Assembly: GCA_021234155.1 (NCBI GenBank)
Contig: JAJEKV010000035.1
Location: 7,251,891 to 7,315,890, forward strand
DNA from: Isoetes taiwanensis
Taxonomy: Eukaryota; Streptophyta; Lycopodiopsida; Isoetales; Isoetaceae
Reading direction: 5' to 3'
DNA: 64,000 nt
Shown here piece after piece: positions 34,643-45,101 of this stretch. Under the pieces are notes generated by a model. It had not been told where the DNA came from. It saw only the letters and a program-made list of their open reading frames with translations, and did not search any database. The first letter of the stretch is position 1, and every line of letters starts with the position of its first letter. The translations under genes were made by a program, and so were the position numbers.

Positions 34643-35264
34643 GTAGCATCTGTAGTTAGCAATGTAGTCGCTCTTGCTCTATAATGTTGCTACAGCCAGT
34701 TTTTACAGATGGAGTTTTTGAGTTTTCATAGATGTAAGCAAAAGTTGATGATTTTGATTTTTTACAGGAGATGGATACTAATATGAATAAGGATTCTCGT
34801 TCTGGTACAAATGAAAATCTCTATTGTATTTCTTATAAGAGAAAGAGATTAGAATTATTGGAACAATGTTACTGTGCAACTCCTGCTAGTTTATGTCATG
34901 GTTTTCATCAAATATTTCATTATTCAATTTGGCTACATTTAAGAGCAAAGCATAGCATCCACAACTGAAGGCACTATTGAAGGTTAGGGAAAACTTTTAC
35001 ATTAATTGTGTAGCATCTGTAGTTAGCAATGTAGTTGCTCTATAATGTTGCTATGGCCAGTTTTTACAGATGGAGTTGAATTTTCATAGATGTAAGCAAA
35101 AGTTGATGATTTTGATTTTTTGGAGGAGATGGATTCTAATATCAATAAGGATTCTTGTTTTGGTACAAATGAAAATCTCTATTATACTGCTTGTAAGAAT
35201 ACTATCGTTTATTTCTACATGAAAGGTATTAGAATTATTGGAAATAAATAGAATGATGTCCTTC

Positions 35265-35305
<41 letters not shown>
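34643..35305 (+). repeat. ~200-bp direct duplication ending in a 37-nt poly(A)
   Basis: 34643-34850 and 35010-35195 share GTAGCATCTGTAGTTAGC, TTTTTACAGATGGAGTT, AAGCAAAAGTTGATGATT and GATGGATWCTAATATSAATAAG-like sequence. The second copy is followed by A37 at 35269-35305. The A-run suggests a retroposed transcript or SINE/LINE tail on the plus strand, but no LINE protein or Pol III box is visible. Confidence 0.7.
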
Positions 35306-35309
<4 letters not shown>

Positions 35310-36177
35310 CTTATTGTGTATCTAAAGCTTGATTTTGCAAGGCTTGCGACATTGTTAGTTAGGAGTTTATGCACCTGTGTATGCTCAGATTGGAACTTGG
35401 AAAGCAAATCACATCAGATGTTTGTAGCTGCATGTCTCTGCTCGGGCTGCTATGTTGTTCCACCGTGAGCGTCAGAGTTTTTCTCACTTGGTCACGGCAT
35501 TCTCTAAGGTCTCGCTATGGAGGCATGGTATGCAGAAAGTTTGCACTCAATATGCATATTATACGTTTTTTCTTTCGGTCGCTAATGTTGAGAATCTAGA
35601 AGTTGCAAAATTGCGTTTAGATAAATTTTCACTTGGCTTCTAGTGTGCTTGTGGGGTGGCAGCACTAATAGAATTATCGAATCCTTTTGCTGCCACAACT
35701 ATGATATGGTCTGTCTGTTATGTAGAATTAATATTTCTTTTGCAACTATCTATGGTCTATCTTCTTAAATTATTCCATCACAACCGTTTAAAAGGAAAGG
35801 GCTCTCAAGATTTTCGTGTAAGGTGCTAAGGTTGTAAGTTTTTTATTTGCATCCATTTCATTCATTGTGTAAAAAATTCCGATAGCTCAGGGTGGGGCAA
35901 CATCCTTAATGAAATTCTTTTGACATGCTGGTAAATGTCCGTTGAGGCTTTGGTTGTCGGCCAATCAACAAAAATCAAGACTTGTTGGGCAAAGCCGGTT
36001 CTGACACTTCGCATGGATGGATGACCATGTGGCAGATGGAAAGGAAAAAGTTTGTTAAATTGTTTGCCCCAGAGTTTCCCCAACATTGATTATTCTGCAT
36101 GATAATATTGGAAGAATAATACATTAATGAAGCTATTGGAAGAATAACACATAGGAGGCTAATGTTTACTTTATGAA
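35306..36177. other. Unassigned DNA with a weak open frame
   Basis: A plus-strand frame at 35452-35643 is open for 63 codons, but the product has no recognised domain. Nothing else is supported. Confidence 0.3.
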
Positions 36178-36331
36178 CTAGTAGTTGTGTTCCATTTGAG
36201 AATTAAATTTGATTATTTTGTTCGTGGAATTCAGTGGTTTGTTTGGAAGGAGTAAGATGTTGCCACGTGGAACGGACGCCTTCTTATTTTAACGAAAACT
36301 TGCAGTCTTCATTCGCAGCTATGGATGACGA
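36178..36331 (+). promoter_or_regulatory. Duplicated promoter of repeat-protein gene 2, truncated after the start codon
   Basis: This 154-bp block aligns with 37256-37414. It carries the same TGTGTTCC, GTGGAATTCAGTG, GGAAGGAGTAAGATGTTG, a G-box CCACGTGG (36263-36270), ACGGACGCCTTCTTATTTT, CTTCATTCGCAGCT and ATGGATGACGA. Homology stops about 11 bases after the ATG at 36321, where the pogo-like transposase fragment begins. The G-box is the bZIP/bHLH-type CACGTG element. Confidence 0.75.
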
Positions 36332-36710
36332 GCTTCCACCACTTATTGCCTGATATGCCACTTCTTGAAGAGGTTCCACCACTGGCATACCATCTGATAC
36401 TTATGTCCCTAGCATTTGCCATTTGGGATGCCTTTGCCTTGACTGCACTCAAGGTAACCCCCATACCCGAGTTCGCTCTATCAAGAGCCCAGACAACTAG
36501 TTTTTCTTCCTGCTTGGGAGTGAGAACGTGAGGATGCTTCTTTTGTTTATGGGTAATTCTACCATATTGCCAATCACATATGGTACGCTTCATATTGTTT
36601 ATGGGTATACCGGATCTCCTAGAGCCTCTCTAATTGAAATGCCATATTCACTAACCTCTTCCAAGATGTCCTCCATCTGTTGTTCCGTCCATTGGCCTCT
36701 CTTGGATGTT
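36332..36710 (-). pseudogene. Pogo-like (Tc1/mariner superfamily) transposase N-terminal fragment
   Basis: On the minus strand, from about 36710, the sequence reads RGQWTEQQMEDILEEV, then GISIREA, a frameshift, and IPINNMKRTICDWQYG. This is a psq-type helix-turn-helix with a short basic/aromatic linker. It continues LTPKQEEKLVVWAL, then GVTLSAVKAKASQMA, the start of a CENP-B/Tc5-type second DNA-binding domain, and breaks off against the duplicated promoter at 36331. No DDE catalytic core is present. A separate pogo-type C-terminal piece is at 39649-39760. Confidence 0.75.
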
Positions 36711-37255
36711 AGGCTGCCCTGCCATGGTATTATCCGGAGTTTGATCTGTCCTTCTCTTCCTCACCCGTTTTGCCCTAACCCTTTTGGTATTGGCAGGTAC
36801 TTGAATTGGCGTGGCATTGCCATGACCCTGTTCGATCTGGTCTGTGCCATCGAGCTAGTTGAAGCAGTAGAAGCTCCTGATATGGCGATACACACCACAA
36901 TTTGGATTCAAAACATTTTGAATTACCAGTCCACTCCATTTGGAAAAGGGTTGATCGATCTGGCTGCCAATTCGAAGTAGAACGCAGTGAATTGCCCCTA
37001 TCTTGATGAAATGGGCGGGCTTTACCGAATGTGCTGTGTCTGCCAAAAGGGCACGACATGGGTTCGGGAGGCCTCGCGGGATGCACCATAGCCATTGACG
37101 TAGGGCGTGATGTGTCACGATTGTAAGTCCTGCGTGGTGTTAGGGCCCAGCATACGTGCAGGGCATTTCTAGGTTGCGCGGTACTTGGGGGCCTTGCAAC
37201 ATGGCAGGAGCCCTGGTCCCAGGCAAGTCGAGGTAGGGGGCGACCATACCCTACG
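36711..37255. other. Rest of the segment between promoter copies
   Basis: No recognised protein. Together with 36332-36710 it forms a segment of about 925 bp flanked by the two promoter copies. The last 150 bp are GC-richer (GGGCCCAGCATACG, CCCTGGTCCCAGGC). Confidence 0.35.
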
Positions 37256-37403
37256 AACTAGTTGTGTTCCCTTTGAGAATTGAATTTGCTTATTTTGTTG
37301 GTGGAATTCAGTGATTTTTTTGGAAGGAGTAAGATGTTGCCACGTGGCACGGACGCCTTCTTATTTTAAGTGGAACGAAAGGTTGCAGTCTTCATTCGCA
37401 GCT
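37256..37403 (+). promoter_or_regulatory. G-box promoter and leader of repeat-protein gene 2
   Basis: Contains the 10-bp palindromic G-box GCCACGTGGC at 37339-37348, then ACGGACGCCTTCTTATTTT (AT-rich, a possible TATA-type region) and the leader CTTCATTCGCAGCT directly before the ATG at 37404. The same block occurs at 36178-36331 and, more diverged, at 3795-3902. Confidence 0.65.
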
Positions 37404-38147
37404 ATGGATGACGAATCGCAAGAATCTGGATTTTCATTTGGACTTGAATGTGTAGCTCTGCGGTGCAAGGATTACGATTACGATTTCGAAACCGTGGATT
37501 CGCCTGATTCTTCCGGCGCACTTCAACCTGCGGCAAATTCAAATGATGCGCACCACCAAATCGTCATGCATCACTCTGTTGAGGCCTTGTGCTCATTTTC
37601 TGAACAGAATTCCATCCACGCCCAGACAGTGCAGATTTCTGAACAAGCTCAACCTTCCGGCACCCGATCTTCAAGAATCGTGGAAATTGAGAAGCAAGAA
37701 ACAGGTTATGAGCCGGATCTTTCTAGCAGCGGTGATCCAGCAGATCCCAACGACGCAATTCCGGTCCAAAGAGTGCATATTACTGAACAAGATCAATCTT
37801 TTGGCACAAGATGTTCAAGAATCGTCGAAATTCAAGAAGAAGCAACAAATTCTGTGCAGAAATTTCCTAGCAGAGGTAAAGTCGCAATTGTGGCCCCGAC
37901 AGTGCAGATTATTCAAAGAGATCAACCTTTCGGCACAAGATCTTCAAGAATCGTCGAAATTCAGGATCAAGAAACAGGTTCTGAGAAATCCCAAAACAGG
38001 GGAAATTTTCCGGAATCAAGAAACCAAATTGGAGTAAGAATCTGGAAAGTTAACCGAAGCATGGAGATGATCGAAGAAACTAGACGAAAAAGGTGTTGTT
38101 GTGGTCTGTGCGAAGGTATTACTTCGTGCTTTTTTCCGGCTCCATAG
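37404..38147 (+). CDS. Repeat protein, family member 2 (247 aa)
   Basis: The start is taken at 37404, where the leader matches gene 1. The product is Ser/Gln/Glu-rich and contains three copies of a unit of 50-60 residues: TVQISEQAQPSGTRSSRIVE, then IEKQETG; VHITEQDQSFGTRCSRIVE; and TVQIIQRDQPFGTRSSRIVE, then QETGSE. Between the first two is DPNDAIPVQ, matching SRAAIPVQ of gene 1. The C-terminus is different: basic, then Cys-rich (RRKRCCCGLCEGITSCFF), which could bind a metal or be lipidated; this is inference. There is no signal peptide or membrane helix. The family is unrecognised. The 3' side carries the conserved CATAGCTGTTCGATTTG block. Intact frame plus complete flanking elements make this the best candidate for an expressed member. 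Confidence 0.65.
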   Translation: MDDESQESGFSFGLECVALRCKDYDYDFETVDSPDSSGALQPAANSNDAHHQIVMHHSVEALCSFSEQNSIHAQTVQISEQAQPSGTRSSRIVEIEKQETGYEPDLSSSGDPADPNDAIPVQRVHITEQDQSFGTRCSRIVEIQEEATNSVQKFPSRGKVAIVAPTVQIIQRDQPFGTRSSRIVEIQDQETGSEKSQNRGNFPESRNQIGVRIWKVNRSMEMIEETRRKRCCCGLCEGITSCFFPAP

Positions 38148-38575
38148 CTGTTCGATTTGAAAGGCGGTTTTTATGTATTCCTTCGTTCTTCTATCCCACT
38201 CCATAGCTCGTCGGATTTAGAAATTAGTTCTTGTTGTGCTGCTTATGCAGATTGAAACAATCTTTTGTAATACAGCTTGTTCTTCCAATTCGAGGCTCTT
38301 TTCTTTTCCTGATATTAATTTAAAGGTTAATTTTCAATATTTATTAGGATCGGTTAATTTTGATTTGTGCACGTTTTTGATGGAAAATAGCCATTGTTTT
38401 CTTTTTTTTCTCCCAGATATTAATTTAAAGGTTACTTTTTATTCATTGGCGAAGTTGCAAGTTTTATATGGAAATACCCATTGCTCGCCATTTAGCATGC
38501 ACGTAATTATACCCATGCAGTTATCCTCAATCTAATCCTACCATACGTTTTAGGATTACTATCATTTACAGGCTG
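38140..38575 (+). other. 3' block of repeat-protein gene 2 conserved with gene 1
   Basis: Contains CATAGCTGTTCGATTTG (38144) and CATAGCTCGTCGGATTT (about 38202), then CTTATGCAGATTGAAACA, CAATCTTTTGTAATA, TGGAAATACCCATTGCTC and TAGGATTACTATCATTTA, in the same order as 5641-5880. A short internal direct repeat (GATATTAATTTAAAGGTTA) occurs at about 38311 and 38416. Confidence 0.6.
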
Positions 38576-39648
38576 TAGGCCTATACCTTCTCCATTTGAA
38601 ATACGTAACGGGACACACTAGGCAATTTCATTGTGTTTCACCCTGCCATTATAAATGATAATGGCCTAGTCTTTTCTTAAGTTTTTAATCTTAATCAACT
38701 TCAACAACCAATAATCCAACAACTTATATAACATTTGAAAGTTCCTAAAAAAACATATTTCCATTGCAATCAAAAGTTTCAAGTACAGCAATTATGAGAT
38801 CATAGATCTTCATTATGAAACAAAAAAGGAATTAGGTCTTCAACATTTTTTAGTTAAACCTTGAATCATAGAGTTCATATCTTTCAGATCAGGACAGTTG
38901 ATGAAGAAGTTGTTGATTTGTTTACAGAAATATCCCTAAGCTCAGTTGAAATGGCCTTCCTCCTTCTGGCCAAGATTTAAGAGCCTTGTCTAGCAACTCA
39001 TTAGTAATACCATTGTGAACATCGTAGTTCTCCTTCGCTGACGTTTGCAAATCCTGTCTTGAAGTCTTCACACAAGGCACCCAAAAATGAACTGCCATAT
39101 AAAAATAGTATCGGATAATCTAAAAACGATGATAAACATGGTTTTTTGTTCAACAACTTATGTGATAAAAGAAAACCACATGCTATAGTGGTTTGTCAAA
39201 ATGAATAGTGGTTTACCACATGGTTATTAATGTCAAGTTACTAATAACATAGTGTTATAGTTTATGAGAGCATTTTACAAACTAAAAGTAGTAGTGGTTT
39301 ATTAAAGCTAGTAATAGTTTCTTAAGATCTTTAAATGAATAATGAAATGATTTGAAGATCAATATGTTGTGTTCAAGAACCATGGATCACAATATGATCC
39401 TTGCAATCACTAATGACTTATTATGTCATGGTGTTATCAACAACCATCTAGCTCAATAGTTCAGTTGCTTATCTATTGTTGATGTATGATTAAAGAGATG
39501 CTATTTGACAATAAGATTTTGCATTGTCTCACCTCCACCATGTCGAACCCTTCCAATTCGTCTTCTCCTCAGTTCCCTTCTCCAACCTGCTCCACCCCTT
39601 CTGCAATATCTTCCACATGCACTGTTCCAAACCTTGTACCCTCCTAGC
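38576..39648. other. AT-rich intergenic DNA
   Basis: No gene or notable repeat was identified. Confidence 0.4.
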
Positions 39649-39765
39649 CTAGCTTAACTTTTCAGGATCGAAGGGCCAAATACCATTTGCCCTGAAACCT
39701 GTCTTGATGTTATTAGATGTTAGTCCACATGCAATTGACTGTGATATCAATCTCCTGGTAGCCTC
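39649..39765 (-). pseudogene. Pogo-like transposase C-terminal fragment
   Basis: The minus-strand residues LTSNNIKTGFRANGIWPFDP match the conserved end of plant pogo-type DDE transposases (KxxFRATGIxPFNP). Sequence on the N-terminal side, from about 39766, is unrelated, so only the last ~35 codons remain. It is not collinear with the N-terminal fragment at 36332-36710: on the minus strand the C-terminal piece lies upstream, so these are two elements or a rearranged one. Confidence 0.65.
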
Positions 39766-40027
39766 GGTACACCATGTGTGTATGCATATCTCCTCCATGC
39801 ATGCATGTGCGTACATACATGTGTATATACTTGTCATATATGAACATGGATACGGTCCCCTACACCACCCCAACAATCACTACAAAAAATGGTTTTCCAA
39901 TCCCTGCAACTTTCAGAATGGGTGCAGAAGTTAGAACCTCTTTCAACTACACTTCGATCCATTTGAAATCCATATCTTTCCTCAAAAGTGAAGTCATTTG
40001 GAGCAGCAATTTTAGCAAACTATGATA

Positions 40028-41640
40028 TAAATTTTCTGTAATAACTAGTTAACCCCAAGAACAATCTAACCTCTTTCACCATCCTTGGTTGCAGCCATTC
40101 CTAAACTGCACTAGTTTTTGTTGGATCTAGCTCGATTCCTTGACTCAATACAACATGATCCAAGTATAGGCCATCCTTTCCTTCGCAAACTCGCTTTTTG
40201 ACATCATTGCAAACATCTTTTCTTTCTTTAAGATAGCCAATACTGGACTTTAAATGCTCAACATGCTTTTGTAATGTTTAAGAATATATCAATATATTGT
40301 CAAAGAGTACTATGGCATATTTATTAAGTTGTTCTCTAAATATGTCATTGTTGCAAGTGCATTGGTTGGCTCAAATGGCATCATTACAAATTCATGATGC
40401 CCACACCTAGTCCTCAAAGCAGTTTTGTCGATATCAGATTCCTTAATTCTAATTTGATGGTAGCATGATCTTAAATCAATTTTTGAAAAATACTTTTCAT
40501 GTCCGATTTGATCAAATAATTCATCAATGCGTGGTAGTCCATATTGTAATCAACGCAACCACAAGGATCCATCTTTTTTCTTAACAAACAATATCGAGGC
40601 TTTAAATGGTGAACTTATAAATCCTTGCTCAATGAGTTCATTCAACTGTTTCTTGAATTCTGCTAATTTTAATGCACGAGACCTATAAGGTGGTCTAGAC
40701 ATTGGTACAAATCCAGGAATCAACTCAATTTCATGTTCTACTGGTCTACGAGATGGCAACTCCTTCAGCTCATCATGAAACACATCCCTATATTCCTCAA
40801 GTATTTCTTGAATTATTTTAGGTAGAAGTTGATTTTTAGTTTGTTTAATATTATCTAGATATACATAAGCCCTTTTTCTCAGGTTTCTCTTTACTTGCTT
40901 GTGGGACATGAGGGCAACTGCAGCACATTGCAAATTACTCTCCAACATGTACTCTTTGACCTCCTAAGGGGGGGTTTTTTAATCTGGGTAGCAACGGGCT
41001 TGCTGCACCCGTGTAATTTGGGTCCCATAGGCCGATTGACCTCCGCGGACGATAAAAGAACCTTCCTTCCTTCCTTCCTTCCTCCTCGTCGGTTGGATAA
41101 CACGGCTCTTTTATCACAATCTATCATGAAGAGCTCTTGACATAACTATGTCATTCCCAATATCAAATCATATTTACCTAGATTAAGGACTTCAAACTCA
41201 ACATTAGAAAGAAAAACCTTTTATTTCAAATTCCAAAGCAGGGATCATAGAAGAAGAAAATTCAAGCTTCCTATTTGCAAGCTCGGATTTCCTAGCTTTG
41301 CATTCTTTAGAACTTAAATGCAATGGTTGCACCAATCTTGGTGAGATAAAATTATATATGCTACTACAGTCTATTAAGAAACACAACATCCATGTCCTTA
41401 TTGGTTGTTACTCTACATGACCTTGATTTATAGCAGCATAGATAAGCATCTCCTCTGAGTCGGATTCTTCCAATGTAATTGCTTGGGCATCAGTTCTTTT
41501 TGAATTTCTATGTTCTTGTTGCCTTCTTATTTATGTAATGTTTAACATTGTTAATATTTTTCTTTGGGCATTCAGTTGCAAGATGTCCCTGCTCTTGACA
41601 ATAAAAGCATCTGCCTTTCGCTTGGCATCTTTCTCTCTCT
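40028..41640 (-). pseudogene. Ty3/Gypsy pol (zinc knuckle, protease, reverse transcriptase), decayed
   Basis: Read on the minus strand: a CCHC zinc knuckle CFYCQEQGHLATEC (about 41565-41610), then an aspartic-protease region with LIDCSSIYNFISPRL at 41340-41389, then reverse transcriptase. The RT has ELPSRRPVEHEIELIPG, ALKLAEFKKQLNELIEQGF, VKKKDGSLWLR (40550-40948), then YGLPRIDELFDQIG, KIDLRSCYHQIRI, TRCGHHEF and GIELDPTK. It ends near 40028 around FLGLTSYYRKF. Stops and frameshifts are frequent and the catalytic YxDD block is degraded. RNase H and integrase are missing. A foreign stretch of about 150 bp with a CCTT microsatellite (about 40962-41095) interrupts the protease-RT spacer. Confidence 0.88.
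40962..41095. mobile_element. ~135-bp insertion in the Gypsy pol spacer
   Basis: The Gypsy reading resumes on either side (DCDKRAV before, YMLESNLQCAAV after on the minus strand). The insert has a poly-G/poly-T start (CCTAAGGGGGGGTTTTTTAA), GGGTAGCAACGGGCTTGCTG, CGCGGACGATAAAAGAACC and (CCTT)5. The family is unknown; it may be a SINE or MITE fragment. Confidence 0.4.
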
Positions 41641-42495
41641 TTGTTAGTTAGATGACATATTTAACAAAATTTGGACTTATTCAAATCTAATAAATGTGCT
41701 CCAAGGATGCCATGATAATATTTTATGTATTTTTAACTCTTATTGATTTTAATAATTTGTTATGTTTATCTTTAAATAAAAAATATGATACTTACTAAAG
41801 TTTAAAGTTGCTTTCTAAATTAATTCTCGATTTCATCTATTTAGAATTAAATTTTCATCTAAGATAACTCTGTATAATTAAAATACTATGCTTTTCAAAA
41901 TATTTAAAGAAAGTTTTAGATTGAAATTAATTAAATGATTACGTATATGTTTAATAAAAAATGAATAGTTTATTATCGATTAAATGTAAATATATTTTAT
42001 TTCATCAATAATAAATTATTCATTAGTTATTATTAAACCAATAACTTTATATCATTTAATTAATTTCAACCTAAAACTTTGTAAAGTGTAAAAATTTGTA
42101 AATTTTGAAATTCTAATAATAGTTTTAAGTCAATCGCTTATCAAACCATCAGATTTCATTTAATTATCATGATTGCTAAATTTTGAATATGTTAAATAAC
42201 TACAAATTAAAATTTTTATATTCTTGAAATGTCTAATTCTAAATAGATTCAAATGGAAATTAGTTTGGAAATCAAGTTTATTATTTGATAACCATTATAA
42301 TTTTAATTGAAAGATAAACTTATATAATTAAAACTTATATAAAAATTATAACAATCAAGAAACAAGGTTCTAATGACATTCATACTGATGTTTATATTTA
42401 ACTTTGGTTGCAACTGATACAAAAGCAGTGAGTTTCATGCAACATTACTGAATACTTTTTCTTACCTTCAACCTATTCTAAGCTTTACCATGCAG

Positions 42496-42824
42496 GTTGG
42501 AGAACTTGCTGCTGTAGCTCTAGGGGCAACTGTGTATCTCAACATCTTTATAGCAGGGTGAGTAAAGCAATGTTCAAATTTTTAGCCTTTGTAAAATAAA
42601 GATCAGGTCATGTGATGGTGGGATCCATTAATTTTTATGACAGGCCCGTGTCTGGAACATCAATGAATCCAATGCGCACATTCGGTCGAGCAGTTGTAGC
42701 TAACAACTACACATGATTGTGGTTATATTTTGTTGGCCCAATTTTAGGAGCCCAATTAGGTGCTGGAGCATACACTTTGATGCGCTCCAAAGGATCTGGC
42801 AAGAAGCAGGGGTTTGCAAATTAA
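42496..42824 (+). pseudogene. NIP-type aquaporin, last two exons, with an in-frame TGA
   Basis: Exon 42496-42557 follows a TGCAG acceptor and reads VGELAAVALGATVYLNIFIA; it ends at a GTGAGT donor (42558). The next exon starts at 42644 after ATGACAG and reads GPVSGTSMNPMRTFG, then FVGPILGAQLGAGAYTLMR, ending KKQGFAN and TAA at 42822. This is the final third of a nodulin-26-like intrinsic protein, including the second half-helix. The usual NPA is NPM here, while the aromatic/arginine-filter Arg following it is kept. A TGA at 42714-42716 interrupts the frame between NNYT and LWLYF, so this copy is a pseudogene. No upstream exons are nearby. Introns are retained, so it was copied as genomic DNA. 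Confidence 0.85.
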
Positions 42825-43612
42825 AAGGATGCCTTTGCTATATTCCATTGCTTATATAGATAGAACCCCAATTATGAGATTTGCAGTATATGAAACGTAC
42901 CAAAGTTGTAAATTAACTGAGTAAAGCTAACTACTTTTTAGACGGTTCACCGCTACCGCTTGACATACCACTTGAGAAGTCAAGAAGAACCTGGATGCTT
43001 GAGAATGCAGATTGGCATAGTTTAAAGGTACAACTACAATAAAAATCACATCACGTAGGAACCAATGTTTTCATCTTGTGGTAGTGGTTTCAGAGTTGTG
43101 ATAGTGTGCCTCTAGAGCCACCGCGTAAAAACTTTTCAGCTGTCTTTTTCCGCTGTCTTTTTCCGAGCATCAAAAAGTGCTTGCTGAAGCTGGAAAAAAC
43201 GAAGAACGTTTGGGCTGCCTGAAAGAAAAAATAACATGTTATATAACTACGAGAAAAAAATATTTAACTAATTACATACTTACACTCTTGAAGGTCCTTG
43301 CTTATCAGAAATCTATAGAGCGTGAGGACCATAAACTCATCTTCAATAGCGTACGGTGTATCCTTTAAGGCTCTCATACAATCCAAAAAGACATTCTGAG
43401 GCACAGGGAATTTCCTATACTTACGGCGAGCGTCCAAGAAAAAATTGTGAGCCGCTCTGCACGTACCTTTTCTTGAGTTCGTTCACTGCCGCTTGACATA
43501 CCACTTGAGAATCTAAGAACTCGTCTCTTCTTTTTAGACGGTTCACTGCTACCGCTTGACATACCACTTGAGAAGACAAGAAGAACCTGGATGCTTGAGA
43601 ATGCAGCCATAT
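42825..43612 (+). repeat. 78-bp direct repeat, period about 594 bp
   Basis: TTTTTAGACGGTTCACYGCT, then ACCGCTTGACATACCACTTG and AGGAAC-type sequence ending TGAGAATGCAG, occur at about 42937-43014 and 43531-43608. A shorter copy of the CGCTTGACATACCACTTG part lies at about 43490. On the minus strand this is adjacent to the gag end, so it may mark the insertion edge or a later duplication. Confidence 0.75.
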
Positions 43613-44958
43613 AGCTTACCTCTTTGGCTATTTCCTCTATCAGCCATCTTAATAGTCATACCTGAAGGGTTTCCTCTATAAGGTTGCTTACTTGCAGTTT
43701 GCAAATTTTTCCATGTCCACTCTGCATCTCTCTTTTTGCTTGCCTGTTGCTGAATATGTTCCTTAAATTTTGTCGCATATACTGCATCCTCTAAGTTCAC
43801 AAAAGAAACACCTTCCACAAGTATAGATAACTCCGGTTTCAATCCTTTAACATCTCTGTCAATCAATTCATCTAATCTGAAAGGTTGTCCATATTGTAGG
43901 AGCATAAACTGATTGGTATAGTGATCAACAGACTCAGTTTGCTTATATTCAAGAAATTGATGGATCTTAAGTAGTGCATATCGGAAGAAAGGTAATGTGA
44001 TTCAAATGTTTACTTAAAGATTTCCCAACTGTTTTGACCAATTTTCAACTCATGTTCTCTTTTATGTTGATCCCACCAAAATTCGGCATCGCTCTTAAGG
44101 AGTAAATCGTCAATGGTGGATTTCATCAAAGGAGGAGTTTCCTTTACCTCAAAAAATAAACTCCATACCTCTCATCCATGCATCAGCTTCATCTCCATTA
44201 GTATCTTTTCCAATAAACGTGGGTCATTTTATATCTTTCATCACGCTGTTCAGTTCATCGTCTTCTTTATTACGATGTTGGGGGATAACTTTCTACATGG
44301 AATTAATCTGTTGTTGCATTGCCAAAAGAAGCTGTTCATTAACAGATGGAGAATCAACAATAGGGATTTCTTGTCCCTTGGCACTTGTTCATGTCCTAGA
44401 TGTTCCTCTACGACTCATTATTGGCGTATGCACACATATTTGCATTCACAACTTGTTTATTTTATTATTATTATTAGATATTTTTCCTTATCTTGATCGC
44501 TGCTGCTACTATTTTTCCATAGAAAGAAAATAGTCTTATTCAATCCAAGATGGTCACACTGTTAATTTCTCTAATACATAAATTATTCAAAGAATTCCTC
44601 TTGTTTAGTACTAATAGAGAAAACATCATAGTTCTGACATCAGAACATAGTTCAAGACATCAAAAAATATTTATCCAACTCGTGCATCTCCTCAAGAAGA
44701 TTCTCATATCGCTCTCTAGAGATAAAAATATGCCATAAGGAAACTTCTTATGATGATCTCATTTGATGATCGAGCCTCCTCTTAGAACCTTCCCATCACC
44801 TTCACAAAATTCTTTGTCTATAACAATCGGATATTTATACGATTTCGTAGCTCCTATACCTGTTTAAAACTCAGAAAATAATCTTGCATAATAGCCATGC
44901 ACAATAATCTTCCTTTATAGTTACAACCTTTTACCAAATCCCAAGATTCGTAACCTAA
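43549..44958 (-). pseudogene. Ty3/Gypsy gag, decayed
   Basis: Minus-strand frames carry typical plant Gypsy gag features: PTFIGKDTNGDEADAWMRGM near 44220, DAEFWWDQHKREHE near 44075, and a 118-codon frame (43549-43905) with QYGQPFRLDELIDRDVKGLK, AVYATKFKEHIQQQ and a basic tail ADRGNSQRGK, where it is interrupted by the 2-kb insertion. Frameshifts and stops are present. It belongs with the pol part at 40028-41640. Confidence 0.8.
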
Positions 44959-44971
44959 GCTTTGATACCAT
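44959..44971 (-). promoter_or_regulatory. LTR 3' end and initiator-Met tRNA primer-binding site
   Basis: On the minus strand, GGGACCGTTACA (an LTR-like end in CA) is followed at once by TGGTATCAAAGC, differing by one base from TGGTATCAGAGC, the complement of the 3' end of plant initiator tRNA-Met. This places the 5' LTR of the Gypsy element above 44971. The matching 3' LTR is not seen, which agrees with the truncated pol. Confidence 0.75.
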
Positions 44972-45101
44972 GTAACGGTCCCAAGAATTTTTGCTAGGAA
45001 ACTGTTAAATTCAAGTAGTTGTCCATCCATATCTAATTCTTATAACTAATTTGAGTTCGACTTTAAAATCTTATCACTTTTATATATTCACAACAAAAGT
45101 G

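Larger units (their letters stand above)
41641..43612. mobile_element. ~2-kb insertion inside the Gypsy gag, carrying a NIP aquaporin fragment
   Basis: Minus-strand gag runs to about 43612 and the zinc knuckle resumes at about 41640; the 2 kb between is not gag. It contains a very AT-rich stretch (41660-42470), two exons of an aquaporin on the plus strand (42496-42824) and a 78-bp direct repeat near one edge. Terminal repeats of a known class were not found. It could be a gene-fragment-carrying DNA transposon; the alternative is a rearrangement. Confidence 0.55.

Noticed and set aside
42496-42824. Functional NIP aquaporin gene
   Set aside because: Only the last two exons are present and the frame has an in-frame TGA; upstream exons for the first NPA half are absent.
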